Shown in pieces: positions 21,563 through 32,530 of a stretch of 64,000 bases of DNA. Where the stretch lies: assembly GCA_022828595.1 (NCBI GenBank), contig JAKGHH010000001.1:69994401-70058400 (forward strand), written 5' to 3'. The DNA comes from Nelumbo lutea. Lineage: Eukaryota > Streptophyta > Magnoliopsida > Proteales > Nelumbonaceae. The notes beneath the pieces were generated by a model that was not told the DNA's origin, ran no database searches, and worked only from the letters and a program-made list of their open reading frames with translations. A program made the translations under genes and the position numbers. Within the stretch, counting starts at the first letter, position 1. Every line of letters begins with the position of its first letter.

Positions 21563-22150
21563 GCAAGTCGGCAGGGAGAGCAGAGTAGAGATTCTCCCAA
21601 ATCCAGCAGGCAAGCGGAACAAACGCAGAAACAGCCCCCTGAAGAGAGACCAGTTCGGGGGACCATCCACGTGATTGTCGGAGGTTCAATTGTAGCAGAC
21701 TGCACCTCAGCCGCAGCTCGAACATCTACTCGCGAGGCCGCCAGGGAAGAACAGAACCCCCTAAAGCGGCCAAGGGTGGAAGACCCGATCTTCTTCATAG
21801 AGGATGACGCGCACGGGATCCACTACCCCCATGATGACGCACTCATCATTAAGGTAAAGATCAACGACTTTGAGGTTAGGCGTGTCCTCGTTGACTCGGG
21901 CAGCTCAGCAGATATTCTCTTCAAAGCAGCCTTCAACCAACTTCAACTCCAAGAGAGCGACCTGAAGCCCACGAACACTCCTTTTGTAGGCTTTAGCAGA
22001 GATGAAGTCAGGCCCCTGGGAAGGATTACAGTACCTGTAGAAGTTTGCACTAGGCCTAGCATAGTGAGGCTCAACCACGACTTCTTACTAGTCGCAACCC
22101 CCTCCCCGTACAATGCCATAGTAGGTCGGCCGATCACCCATGCCCTATGA
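19761..22150 (+). pseudogene. gypsy gag and aspartic protease remnant
   Basis: Starts at MASSSNVGHG; a frameshift lies near 19920. The gag core (about 20650-21070) has the retrotransposon-gag pattern LDKYNGSFDPNDHVDAF, then SFVTSKR-like and GESIRNYINWFND, broken by at least five stops. From 21071 a 359-codon open frame carries a zinc-finger-like CSSHKDHSHSTKNC, an Asn run from a microsatellite, and the protease motif VLVDSGSSADILF. The stop at 22148-22150 is followed in the same frame by STYYLAMKFP, the usual continuation. Confidence 0.88.
21520..21561 (+). repeat. (AAT)n microsatellite coding for polyasparagine
   Basis: About 15 AAT units inside the gypsy gag frame; length is a multiple of three, so the frame is kept. 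Confidence 0.95.
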
Positions 22151-22449
22151 GTTGTGGTCTCCACTTACTACTTGGCCATGAAGTTCCCCATGGACTTTGG
22201 AATCGGGATAGGGCGAGGTGACCAGCTTGAGTCTCGCAAATGCTACGTCGCCGCCTTCAAAGGGAAAGCCAAGGTGGCCGACGACCTCGAGCTAGAGCGA
22301 CCTACGGAGCAGTACGAGGAGCGAATTGCACCCACGGAAGAGACCGTCTCCATCCCGACATCGACAGAGGACCCAACCCGGACACTTCAGATCAGCGCTT
22401 CCATTGAGGGGCCTCTGCGATCTAAACTGTTAGGCCCATTAGACAGAAG

Positions 22450-23330
22450 AAACGCAACCTAGCCTCAGAGCAATGGAGGGCAGTCGATGAGGAGGACGGG
22501 AAGCTCCTCGCAGCCGATTTTATCAAGGAAGTCCACTACCCAAGCTTAGTGGCCAACCCCATTCTGGTAAAAAAGGCTAACAGTAAATGGCGCATGTGCG
22601 TCGAGTACACCGACCTGAACCGAGCTTGCCCAAATGACTGCTTCCCAGTCCCCAAAATTGACCGTCTAATGGATGCGACCTCAGGGCAAGAGTTGTTGGG
22701 TTTTCTAGACGCCTATTCGGGATACAACCAGATCAGGATGGACCCAACCGATGAAGAAAAGACCACCTTCATAACCGAGCTTGACCTGTATTGCTACAAG
22801 GTCATGCCCTTTGGGCTAAAAAATGCTGGGGCAACCTTTCAAAGACTTGTAAATAAATTGTTTGAGTCATTGATTGGCCGAAAAATAGAATGTTATGTAT
22901 ACGGCATGATCATCAAACCCCAGCTTTCACATGATTTAATACAAGACTTGCATTTAGTTTTTGAAATTCTATGTAGATTTAACATGAAATTAAACCCGAA
23001 TAAGTGTTGCCTTATGTGCCATCTCGGGTATATTCCTGAGATACATCGTTAACCGGCGCAGCATTGATGCTAACTCGAATAAAATAAAGGCCATCCTAAA
23101 CATGAGACCACCCCGAAAAATGAAAGAGATTTAGAGGCTGAATGGCGGAATAGCTGCTCTGGGTCGCTTCATGTCCAAGTCAGCAAACCGCTGACTACCT
23201 TTCTTCAAAGCAATTAAAAGCAAAACGTTTGAGTGGACCGAAGAATGCTAGCTTGCGTTTGATGAGCTCAAAAAAGTACCTCGCCAGTATACCGGTCTTA
23301 ACCCAGCCCGAGGAGGGCGATGTTTTAGAG
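22450..23330 (+). pseudogene. gypsy reverse transcriptase remnant
   Basis: The frame shifts near 22450. Conserved RT blocks follow: WRMCVEYTDLNRACPND, FLDAYSGYNQI, MPFGLKNAGATFQRLVN. At the active site the expected YVDDM reads YVYGM (about 22894-22908), losing both catalytic Asp residues. The frame breaks again near 23030 and continues with RRSIDANSNKIKAI and ALGRFMSKSANR, with several stops. Confidence 0.9.
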
Positions 23331-23334
23331 TTAT

Positions 23335-24210
23335 AGCTCTCGGCAAGTGACAAAATGGTCAGCTCGGTACTGATAAAAGAGGTGGATCAGGTCCAACAAC
23401 CTATCTACTATGTTAGTAAAGTGTTGCAGGGAGCAGAGGCAAGATATCCAAAGATAGAAAAGTTGGCCAATGCATAGGTCATTGCAGCCCGGAACCTCCG
23501 TCCATACTTCCAAGCTCACAGTGTCATCGTCCTCACCAACAAACCTCTGAGGCAAATTCTACTCAAGCCCGAGGTCTCCGATAGACTGACGAAGTGTGCT
23601 GTTGAGCTCAACGAGTACGACCTCTAATACAAGCCGCAAATTGCCATTAAGGCCCAAGCCTTATCAAACTTCGTTGCAGAATGCACTTTCAGCTCCAAAG
23701 TCCCTAGGCCAGTTGAGCACGAGGCCCCTAGTTCGGGCGAGCCCAAAGCTCCCGGGCCGGTTGAGTTTGAGCACCGTGAGGTATCATCAAGTGTGGCATC
23801 TCTCCCAGTTAGGCCAAACACGAACAAGGATGAGGAGCCCTGGATCCTTCACGTAGATGGCTCCTCAAACTAGTAGGGCAATGGAGCTAGAATCGTTCTA
23901 TATGGCCCAAGCGGCACAAAACTGGAGTATGCACTACGCTTCGAGTTCGCGACATCCAAAAATGAAGTAGAGTATGAGGCATTAATAGCTGGGCTAGCTC
24001 TAGCCAAAGAAGTGAAAGCCAAGCATATTGTCATCTGCAGTGATTCCCAGCTTGTGGTCAATCAAGTCATAGGCGAATACGGAGCTCGCGAACCAACTAT
24101 GATTGCCTACTTAGCCAAAGTAACAGGGGCTCTGCTCAACTTCCAGTCACACTTCATAAGCAAATCCCAAGGTCGGAGAACACTAAGGCCGATGCCCTGT
24201 CCCGATTAGC
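23335..24210 (+). pseudogene. gypsy RNase H and second (Tat-type) RNase H remnant
   Basis: The first RNase H shows SASDKMVSSVLIKE, QQPIYYVSKVL and ARYPKIEKLA. After a linker comes a second RNase H with HVDGSS, YALRFEFATSKNEVEYEALIAGL and ICSDSQLVVNQV, which holds the catalytic Asp-Glu-Asp set. A second RNase H after the first is the hallmark of Tat elements. TAG/TAA stops occur at about 23476, 23626 and 23873. Confidence 0.85.
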
Positions 24211-24589
24211 CAGCACTAGCGATAATATCATGAGAACCGTGTACATAGAGAACCTGCCTCGGCCTAGCATTCTTGGGGGGGCAAAGGAGGTCGCTCCTGT
24301 CGTTCAAGCAAAGTCAAGCTGGATTGATCCGCTCATGAGCTTCCTACTACACGGGACCCTTTCTGCAGACCGCAATGCTTCCAGAAGGGTAGAGCTTCAG
24401 GCGGCCAAATACGTCATGATAGACAAACGGTTGTACCGAAGATCTTACACACTCTCCTATCTGTGCTGCTTGCGACCTTCCAAAGCCGAGCTTGTGCTCC
24501 ACGTCACTCATGAGGGCCTGTGCAGTGGACACTTGGGGGGCAGGGCCCTCGCCCAATAAGCGCTAGGATAGGGGTACTACTGGCCAACA

Positions 24590-25497
24590 ATGAAAACAGA
24601 TGCTATTGAGCTTGTCAGAAATTGTGACAAGTGTCAAAAGTATGCCAATATCCACCATCAGCCCGCTACCGACCTCAAGTATCTCACCATCCCATGGCCT
24701 TTCGCACAATGGGGCATCGATATACTCGGACCATTTCCACTAGTGACAGGCCAGAGGAGGTTCTTAGTGGTAGCAGTTGATTATTTCACCAAGTGGGTAT
24801 AAGTTGAACCTCTCGTAACAATCACGACTCGAAACATACAGAACTTCTTTTGGAAAAATATAGTGTGCCACTTCGGGTTACCTTGAGTGCTGATTTTCGA
24901 TAATGATAAGTAGTTCGAAGACATTAAATTCCAGAACTAGTGCCAAGACATGGGAATTCGACAGAACTTTACGTCGGTCGCACACCCTCAAGCAAATGGT
25001 CAAGCAGAAGTCACAAACAGAGCTATCCTCCACAGACTAAAGGCACGGTTAGACCGAGCTAAAGGATTATGGGCACACGAGCTACCCAGCCGAGATCAAA
25101 CCACAGTGAAGACCGCCACAGGAGAGACCCCCTTCAACCTCACCTACGACATTGAAGCAGTCATCCCAGCCGAGATCGAAGTTCCCCCGTTACGATTAGA
25201 AGCGTACGATGACAAGACAAATGAAGACAAGCTACGCACCAACCTTGACTTGACAAAATACGGAACCTCGCATATATTAGGATAGCAACCTACCAGCAGA
25301 GAGTAGCTCGGTACTATAACGCCAAGGTCAAGAAGCGGAGCCTCCGCATCGGCGACCTGGTCCTTCATAAAGTTATGGTACCTGAGCCCAGTGTTGGCAA
25401 GCTTAGGCCTAATTGGGAAGGACCCTACCTAGTAAAACAGGTGCTCGGGGAAGGAACATATGAGCTCAAAACCCTAGAAGGGAAACAAGTACCTTGA
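24590..25497 (+). pseudogene. gypsy integrase remnant
   Basis: Zinc finger half CDKCQKYA, first Asp in WGIDILGPFP, second in IFDND, and Glu in ANGQAEVTNR are all visible, so the DDE set is kept. Stops occur at about 24799, 24883, 24910 and 24940. The C-terminus continues with FNLTYDIEAVIPAEI and, after a frameshift near 25260, WEGPYLV. No chromodomain is seen. Confidence 0.88.
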
Positions 25498-25867
25498 GCA
25501 TGAAATATTGTCAACTTAAGGCAATATTACCTATAACTACTGAGTAGACCACGAGTCACTCTCAGAACCTAAGGGCCAAAATGCCAAGCTAACGTAGACC
25601 TCGGCGCGATAAGACCCAGTCGCCTCTATGGCATGGGCGAACTACTGAGTAGACCACAAGTCACTAATTTATATAAAAAAAACTAGGCTTAACAACCGGA
25701 GAGAGTTCAATAGAAAACAAATAAAAAGTAGGGCCCAGCTGCCCAAGAGAGTTCATAAAAAAAAAAGAAAGAAGGAGACAAATATTTAAAACCGGGTTCT
25801 AATACCCGGGAACCACCAGAATCCATTCAGAGAAGAAAACAGAAGAGTAGCAACCGGCCTCAGGGAT

Positions 25868-26949
25868 CCACCTCCTCCACATCCTCGTCATCCTCCGGAG
25901 AGTCAGGCTCCTCCTCTTCCACTAGGTCCACCGTCTCAAGATCCAGACCCTTCATTGTTATGTCGTCGAGGTTGAGCCCGGAGAACTTCTTTCAGACTAG
26001 GCAGCAGTAAAGTTTAAATTTGGAGCGGTAGAAGCTCGAGCAATACTCCACCTGGAGGTCATGGTACTCCTGGGAGTCCTTGAAGTCCCACACTGCCTTA
26101 GCCCACTTGGCTTCCACTATGGTGTCAAAATTCCGAGTTCGGTCCTGAAGCGTGGACTCCAAGTCTCGAACCTGCTGGCGAAGAAGCTCCCTCTTCGCTG
26201 CCACCCTTGACTCCTCCTCCCGGTAGCAAGCACTCTCCTTAGATAGCCGGGTGATCTGTGCCTCCTGGTCCCAGACGAGCAGTTACTAGGCTTCGCTCCC
26301 CTTTCAAGCCTAAAGGGCTTCACCTTGGGCCCGATCGAGCTTGACCTGGAGCTTCTGCACGGTTGACCTCTGAGTGAGAGCATCACCGGAGTGAATGTTG
26401 GTCTAGAGGGCCATGACATGGATGGCGGATTTCACTTGCCATCAAAAGGTTAAGGTTAGAAAAGAAAAAAGAAGAAGAAGAAGGGAAAAGAAGAAAAGGT
26501 AGTCACTTACCACCATGCAGAGGAAGACGGAGACCAGCGACGAGTTGTTCCTGGAAGATCACTATCTCATCAGGACCATGCTCCCAGGGATAGTCACTGG
26601 AAGGGAGACTATAGACAAGGTCTCTAGGGAGGTTAAATTGAAGAACCAAGGCCCTAAGTCTCTCCATCGACATGGAGGGAGGAACAAAGCTATCTGGATC
26701 CCTACCCCAGGAGGTAGAAGCCGTCTCACTAGAGGCCTCTTGAGCTTCCAGAGCCTGCCCCCAAGCTCCCCCTGAGCTCGAGGGGGCGTCGTCTTGATTA
26801 CCGCCCCGGGGAAAGACGTGGTACGGATACCTAGACATACTGACAAAGTGATAAGACTCATCAAGGAAGAGGTGAACCGAAGAGACGGTGTGAAGTGAAG
26901 AAGAGCTCGGGCAACAAGATGAAGACACGACCTCAGAATCTGAAAGCAA
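25868..26949 (-). pseudogene. antisense gene in the gypsy 3' region (PF04195-like, 'putative gypsy type transposon' protein)
   Basis: On the minus strand an ATG at 26949 opens 148 codons ending GPDEIVIFQEQLVAGLRLPLH, which fits the conserved AGLR.PLH motif of proteins annotated 'putative gypsy type transposon' in plants. A donor gtaagt follows (about 26510) and an intron-like gap. The second part (26419-25868) is a coiled coil (QKLQVKLDRAQGE, LLRQQVRDLESTLQ) ending with AVWDFKDSQEYHDLQVEYC and a very acidic tail (EEEEPDSPEDDEDVEEVDP). Stops are CAG/TGG-to-TAG type. Function unknown; extra antisense ORFs here are known for Tat elements. Confidence 0.65.
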
Positions 26950-27303
26950 GGCAAGTTAGCGTAAAAGAAATGAGGCCTGGGGCCCTCCTATTTATAGCCA
27001 CTGTGCCCTCAAATCGACGGCTCAGGTTAAGACGGATCTGACGGTTCACAGTCAAGCTGATCGCACGTCTTTTGAAACTGAAACGTGACTGGCTGCACGT
27101 CTCCCATGATTAAGGTAATAACGGCTGCATGACTTCCGGAATTGAGAGCCACTTCGACATGTTTTTTGGCATTCAAAAAGTCCAAAAATCCCCTGACTTC
27201 CATGCACATATTTAATGCGATCAGTCAATCAAGTTTGAATTTTGGGTCAAATCCACCCGTCACACTCCATGAACTCCTCGCGCCAGAGTAGAACCCTTGG
27301 CCC

Positions 27304-27320
27304 GAGGAGTGGGGGGCAAT
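27304..27320 (+). other. polypurine tract of gypsy element
   Basis: gaggagtggggggcaat lies directly before the 3' LTR. Confidence 0.75.
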
Positions 27321-28193
27321 TGATAGAGGGTGATTTGACCTGACCCCTTGAGAAGGTGACACATGGACATGATTCAGCACAAGCAACAGCTCAGCATAAC
27401 AGCCTGCCTGCGACTAAGTAACGAACTCGCAGGACAACTCGCTACATTACAACTCACCACAGGATGAGCTCGAGACAGTGCGAGCTCGAGGACCCCTAAT
27501 GTACTAAAAGGGAATACTCTAAGACAAGTCTATCCCAGCTCGCTCCAATACTTAAACAAGAAGACTACCCTAAAGGCAACCTCAGGCAAAATCACCATGG
27601 GGCATATTTAAGGGCTCCCTGCAAGGTAGCTCGCTACAAAGCAACTCGCTACTAAGCGACGCGACATTTTCAGGAAACTTCTATCTGGCAAGACCGTACT
27701 CGTCAGACTGCATCACGTTTCCTGACTGACAACGCAGTCCCTACCAGTCCGGTAGGCTGCACCCATGTCTCTCGACAGGTGGTGGCGTGTCTGTCTTTTC
27801 TAGGACGTGTCACTCATCCGATTGGGTAGTATTTTGCAACGGTTACCTATGCAGCCCTGGCAAATAATGGTTGTGACAAAGGTCCAGTGGCAATTACACC
27901 CGATTTGACAAGAACGCCCATATTTAAGAACCCCATGATTGAAGGAGAAAGGTATCTTGTATCTTGTATCTTGCATCTTGCACCTTGAGTTAATCTCGAG
28001 TATTCATTGATCTAGCGCTACCCACACTCTTAGCTCTTTTCTACATTTCTCAGGTGTTCTAACTTGAACATCAGAGTATTCCCACTAGGAAAGTCCCCCG
28101 AGAATCCTTCACCATCTTCTTCTCAGGTACAGTCCATCACCAGCTAGGAGCCAATTAGCTGCTAGCTAGGAGTGCCCGGATCGCGTAGCATCA
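27321..28193 (+). repeat. 3' LTR of gypsy element
   Basis: 873 bp, TGATAGAGGG to GTAGCATCA, aligned along its length with the 5' LTR and followed by ATTCC. Confidence 0.92.
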
Positions 28194-28240
28194 ATTCCCT
28201 TATTGTTAAACACTTCCCACTCTTCTTCGATTGCTAGTGA
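28194..28240 (-). pseudogene. O-methyltransferase pseudogene, upstream piece of the split exon
   Basis: On the minus strand this encodes EVFNNKG, which continues directly into the MSHHSTIT block ending at 18805 once the gypsy element and one copy of its ATTCC duplication are removed. The COMT family has VFN.GMS.HSTI at this place. Upstream the similarity stops where the right inverted arm begins. Confidence 0.8.
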
Positions 28241-28570
28241 TGGCTACTGGTCGCTGCCGGTTAGAGAGGGAGAGTGAGAGTGAGAGTGAACATGTCTGGT
28301 TCGGTTTGGTGTATCCGGTGAGAGAGGAGCGGGAAGTGGAATGGAACAAGTAAAAGCTAACGATGTGTAATCCTTGTCACACGTGCGTGCATGGACTCTG
28401 CCCTAATAAAAGCTAGACTCCCCAACGATAGGTGTGCACATAAACCGAAGCTTACTTTTGCAAGTCTCTATGCGTACGGGTTCACATAATGGGGGAAATG
28501 CTAAAGTGACACCTATGTGGTAGTGCTTATTTAATAAATGCCCACGATTCCAAACACCCTCATTTTTTCA
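28230..28570. repeat. right inverted arm flanking the O-methyltransferase remnant
   Basis: Inverted partner of 17380-17770. The inner 180 bp are clearly similar; the outer part is patchy ('gtggtagtgctta' against 'gtggtgctta', and gattccaaacac in both). No target duplication could be found. Confidence 0.6.
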
Positions 28571-28777
28571 TACCTCGTTGTGGTTTAGAAACCAATTAAT
28601 GAGCCCATAGTCATTACATACATGCATTTTTTTTTTCTTTTTTCTAAATGGACAAATTAAGATTTGATTGGCTTCAAATTAATTAGGAAATGACTTTTGT
28701 CTCTAACAATCATTGAACTTTGTGAAAGGGTCCATTTTAATCATAAAAATGGTTATCACGTATTAATGACTATTCAT

Positions 28778-29212
28778 ATAGGTACCCTGTATTTTGGGGT
28801 AGTGGCAGACAGGTACCTTGAACTTTTAATTGCCAAACTTGATTACCCTAAACTCTCAAAAATAGATACTTGGGTCCAATCATTAGTATTCCATCAATTA
28901 AATTTTACATAATGTCAAAAATATTATTCTCATGTATTTTTCAAATGATTCTATGGAATAAAATCGTTACTAGAGTATGCCATCATTGAAAATTTTGAAT
29001 ATGTTTTTTGTTGTCCATGCGATAATGTCATTGTGGGTTCGGTTGCCTAAGAATGATCTTAGAAATACATGAAAAGGCTATTGTTAGCATTATGTAATGT
29101 TTAACTAATGAAATACTAATGGATGGACCTAAGTGTCTATTTTTGAGAGTTCAGGGTACTCAAGTGTTGCAGGGTACCTATGTATCACTACCCCAAAGTA
29201 TAGAGTACCTAT
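28778..29212. mobile_element. foldback MITE with about 130-bp inverted arms
   Basis: The left arm begins ataggtaccctgtattttg and the right arm ends with its inverted form (caaagtatagagtacctat). Further matching pieces include 'aactctcaaaaatagatac', 'ccattagtatttcatt' and 'ttacataatg'. The arms are about 28778-28916 and 29089-29212, with a loop of about 170 bp. No coding content; family not recognised, long arms suggest Mutator- or foldback-type. Confidence 0.75.
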
Positions 29213-29229
29213 TTGTAATTTACCCATAA

Positions 29230-30269
29230 AATAATAGAAGCATGCTTATATGGCACTATTAAAGTTTGAAAAGGCCAATTTAGACCATAAATTTTGAAAA
29301 TGGGTTAGTTTAATAAAGATAATTAAGTGAATTACTTCAAGCTCTACGATGGTATAAAGTTAAGTGAACTAAACAAATTACACAAATTAAGACAAATAAT
29401 AAAACTAAGCAATTAAATGAGTAAATTAAATTAATTAAGGAAACAAAGTAATAAACAAAGCTAATTGATATAAATAAGTGAATTAAGCCAATTAAGTAAT
29501 ATTTTAAAAACTGAATCAAAACGAAACCACTTTGGCCACCGGTTTATGAGTCAATAGTTCAATTGTCCGGTATGAATGGATCAACCCATGAAATTTTGAA
29601 AAACAAAAATAGAAAAAATAGATCTAAAAACTATTTATTGGACCGAACAATTTAGTAGTTCAACAACCAAGGTCAATGGTTTGTTGACCAAGTCAATGTT
29701 TATTTTCTCTCGAAAAAAAAAATTTCTAAGCCGTGTAAAATGGAACTAAACAATTGATCGAGTCTTGAGTCAAAATGATTCGACTATCTAGGTCAATGAT
29801 GATTTTAAAATCATGCAATTAAGTAAATTAGGTTAAATAAACAAAACAATTAAAGAAATTAAGTTGATTAAAGTAAATAAGTAAATTAAGCCAACTATGT
29901 AAATTAAACAATTCATCAAGTAAATTAAATAAACATATTTAATTGATTTAAATAAGTAAATTAAGTGAATTAACTAATTAATTAATTTTAGCTAAGTAAA
30001 TACAACAATTAAATAAATTAATCTAATTAAACTAAATAAGTAAATTAAGTCAGCTAAGTGAATTAATTAATTTGATTAAGTCAACTGACCAAATTAAGCT
30101 AAGTAAATAGAGTGATTAAACAATTAAAGCTAATTAAGGTAAATAAGCAAATTAAATGACTATCAATTAAGCAACTTAAAAATAAATAAATAAACTAATT
30201 AAAGGAATTACGTAAATTAGTTTAAGTAGATAATTGAGTTACTAAGTTAATTAAGTTAATTATTGTTAA
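29230..30269. repeat. AT-rich low-complexity stretch with recurring 'aaattaagt' words
   Basis: No gene. Words like 'gtaaattaagccaa', 'aagtgaattaag' and 'aattaagtaaat' recur dozens of times without a fixed period. Similar sequence resumes at 36148, showing that the 30275 copia element landed inside it. Confidence 0.7.
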
Positions 30270-30274
30270 TTTAC

Positions 30275-30648
30275 TGTAGAGAACACTGATGTGGGCCCCA
30301 CATCTATGGTCCCACTGTGTTCGTAGGGTAGAAGGTGTTCTAGTCTTCTTAGGGTTAGCTGGTGGTCAGTTAGTTTTGTCACTTGTTATTTATTTCAGTC
30401 TTATTTTTTTTTTCTATTTGTTATGTAAATACGAAGGGCAGATCTATCCTTTCCATGTAATGAGCATAACCTATAAATACTAAATAAAGTGGCGGCGGCA
30501 GAATAATATGCTTTTGTTCCTCCTTTCAACTCTTGTGTTCTAGTGCTCTCTCTTTTCTCTTTCTCCTATCTTTTCTATACCTTTTCTTCTATTTTCAAAC
30601 CTGAAATCCATTAGGGTTCAAGACTAATAGCAGTCTTGAACGTCTACT
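30275..30648 (+). repeat. 5' LTR of copia element 2
   Basis: Runs TGTAGAGAAC to CGTCTACT. A TATA-like ctataaatac lies near 30471. The terminal CT is fixed by the TTTAC duplication and by the primer site that follows at once. Confidence 0.95.
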
Positions 30649-30660
30649 TGGTATCAGAGC
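30649..30660 (+). other. primer binding site, initiator Met tRNA
   Basis: tggtatcagagc directly abuts the LTR; this is the standard primer site of plant copia elements. Confidence 0.95.
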
Positions 30661-31437
30661 TAGGGCTTCTCATGTGAGTCTAGTCCAGCCGACCACATGA
30701 GAACCACCTAAGGCTGGAAGCTGAGAAAGTAGTGTTCATTGATTGATCCTTGGAGATCGCCAGAGGGTTTAGCAGCTGTTTGAAGATTTGCAACGGTTGC
30801 AAAGTGTTGGTGATCAGGAAGAATAAGAGAAGGCTAGGGTTTGGGTAACCTTGGAAGGCAGCGAACATCATTCTCTTGTAAGTTTTTTATTTTCTGAGAG
30901 AAGTACTATTAGAGAAGATAGGCTGGACCTATCTAGAAAGGGTGGTCGAACCACTCTAGGGTTTTCTTCCTTCTATTCTCTAGGGTTTTGTCTTAACCCT
31001 GCGGCAAACCCTAATAATGGGCTGAACCTTGTGATCTATCTGTGAAACTTTTCTTAAGTGTGATCAGTTTTAGGGTATCATATTAAGCCTACTACAAATG
31101 TGATCCATACGATACTGTTAGAAGTGTGTGGTTGAGAATTTGCTTTTAAGGACTGGTTAAAACCCTAATTCGGCTTCAACATATCAGATTATTCTCCAAG
31201 CTGTTTTCAGATTTCTTTTGGGGGGACTTCGAACTCTTCTAAGGGGTGAAAACTGTACGGACTATTGTTGTTGTGTTTGATAATTGGTTTTAGATCACAC
31301 TTATATCTGTTTCATGCACATCTGCAGTGAATACAGATTGGTTTTATACTAATTTTGTGATTGTGGTTGATAGTCAAAGTGTAGTTTTTTTTTTACTGTA
31401 GTAACCCTAATCTTGAGACTACTAGTTTTTGACTAAA

Positions 31438-32530
31438 ATGGAGTTTAAGAATCAGGCAGAAGGCAGATTTGCGAACAGCAGTTATGGTGGTGTTTCTGAG
31501 ACAGGTTTTCATATTACAACCTTAAGATTTGATGGATCAAACTATTTGGAATGGGCCTAATCAGCCATGATGGCTATTGGAGGAAGGGGTAAAGTAGGGT
31601 ATCTCTTAGGAGATGTGAAAGAACCCTCCAAGGGAGATCCCATGTATACCAAGTGGGTCCAAGAAAACTAGTTGGTTATGACATGGCTATGTAATTTTAT
31701 GCAGCCTCATATTAGCCACAATTATTTGTGGGCAAAGACAGACAAGGAGATATGCGATGTTATGAAAGAAACTTACTCCCATCCCCTTAATATTGCTAAA
31801 GCATATGAATTAAAATTTGAAGTGAATACCCTTAAATAAGGAGAGAAACCGGTTTCGGTCTACTTCTCTACCTTGAAGTGCCTGTGGCATGAGATTGATC
31901 ACTTAGAGACTCTTGAGTGGGAGAGTCCCAAAGATGCACAGACCCATATAAAGCACATCGAGACAAACAGGGTGTTTGAGTTTCTAGCAGGTCTGAATTC
32001 AGAGTATGATATTGTGCGGCAATAGATTTTGACTAGAGATAGTGTGACCCTCTCTCAGGCATACTCCTTAGTGCATTGTGAAGAGACCAGGAGGAAAGTC
32101 ATGATGCAACCTCAGCCTCTTACATCGGCCCTTGTAGTGATTAAACCCAAATCAGGGGGTGATTCCGAGAGGGACAGGAAGAAGGAAGATAAAAGGGATG
32201 TGGTATGTGAGCATTGTAAGAAGCCTAAACACACAAAGGAAACATGTTGGAAGTTGCATCCTCATTTGGTCTGGCCAAGTTGAGAAGCAAGAAGGGTAAT
32301 GCTCATGTGGTAGTGACTACTGATTCAGCATCCGCGTCTGGCACAAGAGGCGCACCTTTAGAGACCTTAGTTGTAGTTCGGGCTACTATAATACAGTTGG
32401 AAAAGGAAGTAGGCAACTCCGCTCAGTCACCGCAGTCACCATCAACCCCTGCCACATCTGCTTTTGCACATTCAGGTACTTGAGCCTCAACCTACCATGC
32501 CTCAGCTCCCGGTACTACTACGCCCTGTAG
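31438..32530 (+). pseudogene. copia element 2 gag remnant
   Basis: The ATG opens MEFKNQAEGRF and the frame holds LRFDGSNYLEWA, WVQEN and VFEFLAGLNSEYD. Four stops (after NYLEWA, WVQEN, VNTLK and VRQ) interrupt it. The zinc knuckle CEHCKKPKHTKETC lies near 32209-32250. A frameshift follows at about 32270, and a further stop at 32481. Confidence 0.87.

Larger units (their letters stand above)
18806..28193 (+). mobile_element. Ty3/gypsy LTR retrotransposon of the Tat lineage, complete but dead
   Basis: 9388 bp, bounded by TGATC...ATCA LTRs of 878 and 873 bp, with a perfect ATTCC duplication at 18801-18805 and 28194-28198. Order: LTR, primer site, gag, protease, RT, RNase H, a second RNase H, integrase, a noncoding/antisense-ORF region, polypurine tract, LTR. 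The second RNase H and the antisense ORF near the 3' end point to the Tat lineage. Many stops, mostly CAG/CAA/TGG to TAG/TAA/TGA, and frameshifts make it non-autonomous. It has inserted into an exon of the O-methyltransferase remnant. Confidence 0.93.

Noticed and set aside
21290..21798. Three overlapping minus-strand frames rich in Ile, Tyr or Leu
   Set aside because: They are shadows of the (AAT)n repeat within the gypsy gag frame.
28697..28912. Plus-strand 71-codon frame
   Set aside because: It overlaps the left arm of the foldback MITE and shows no protein motif.
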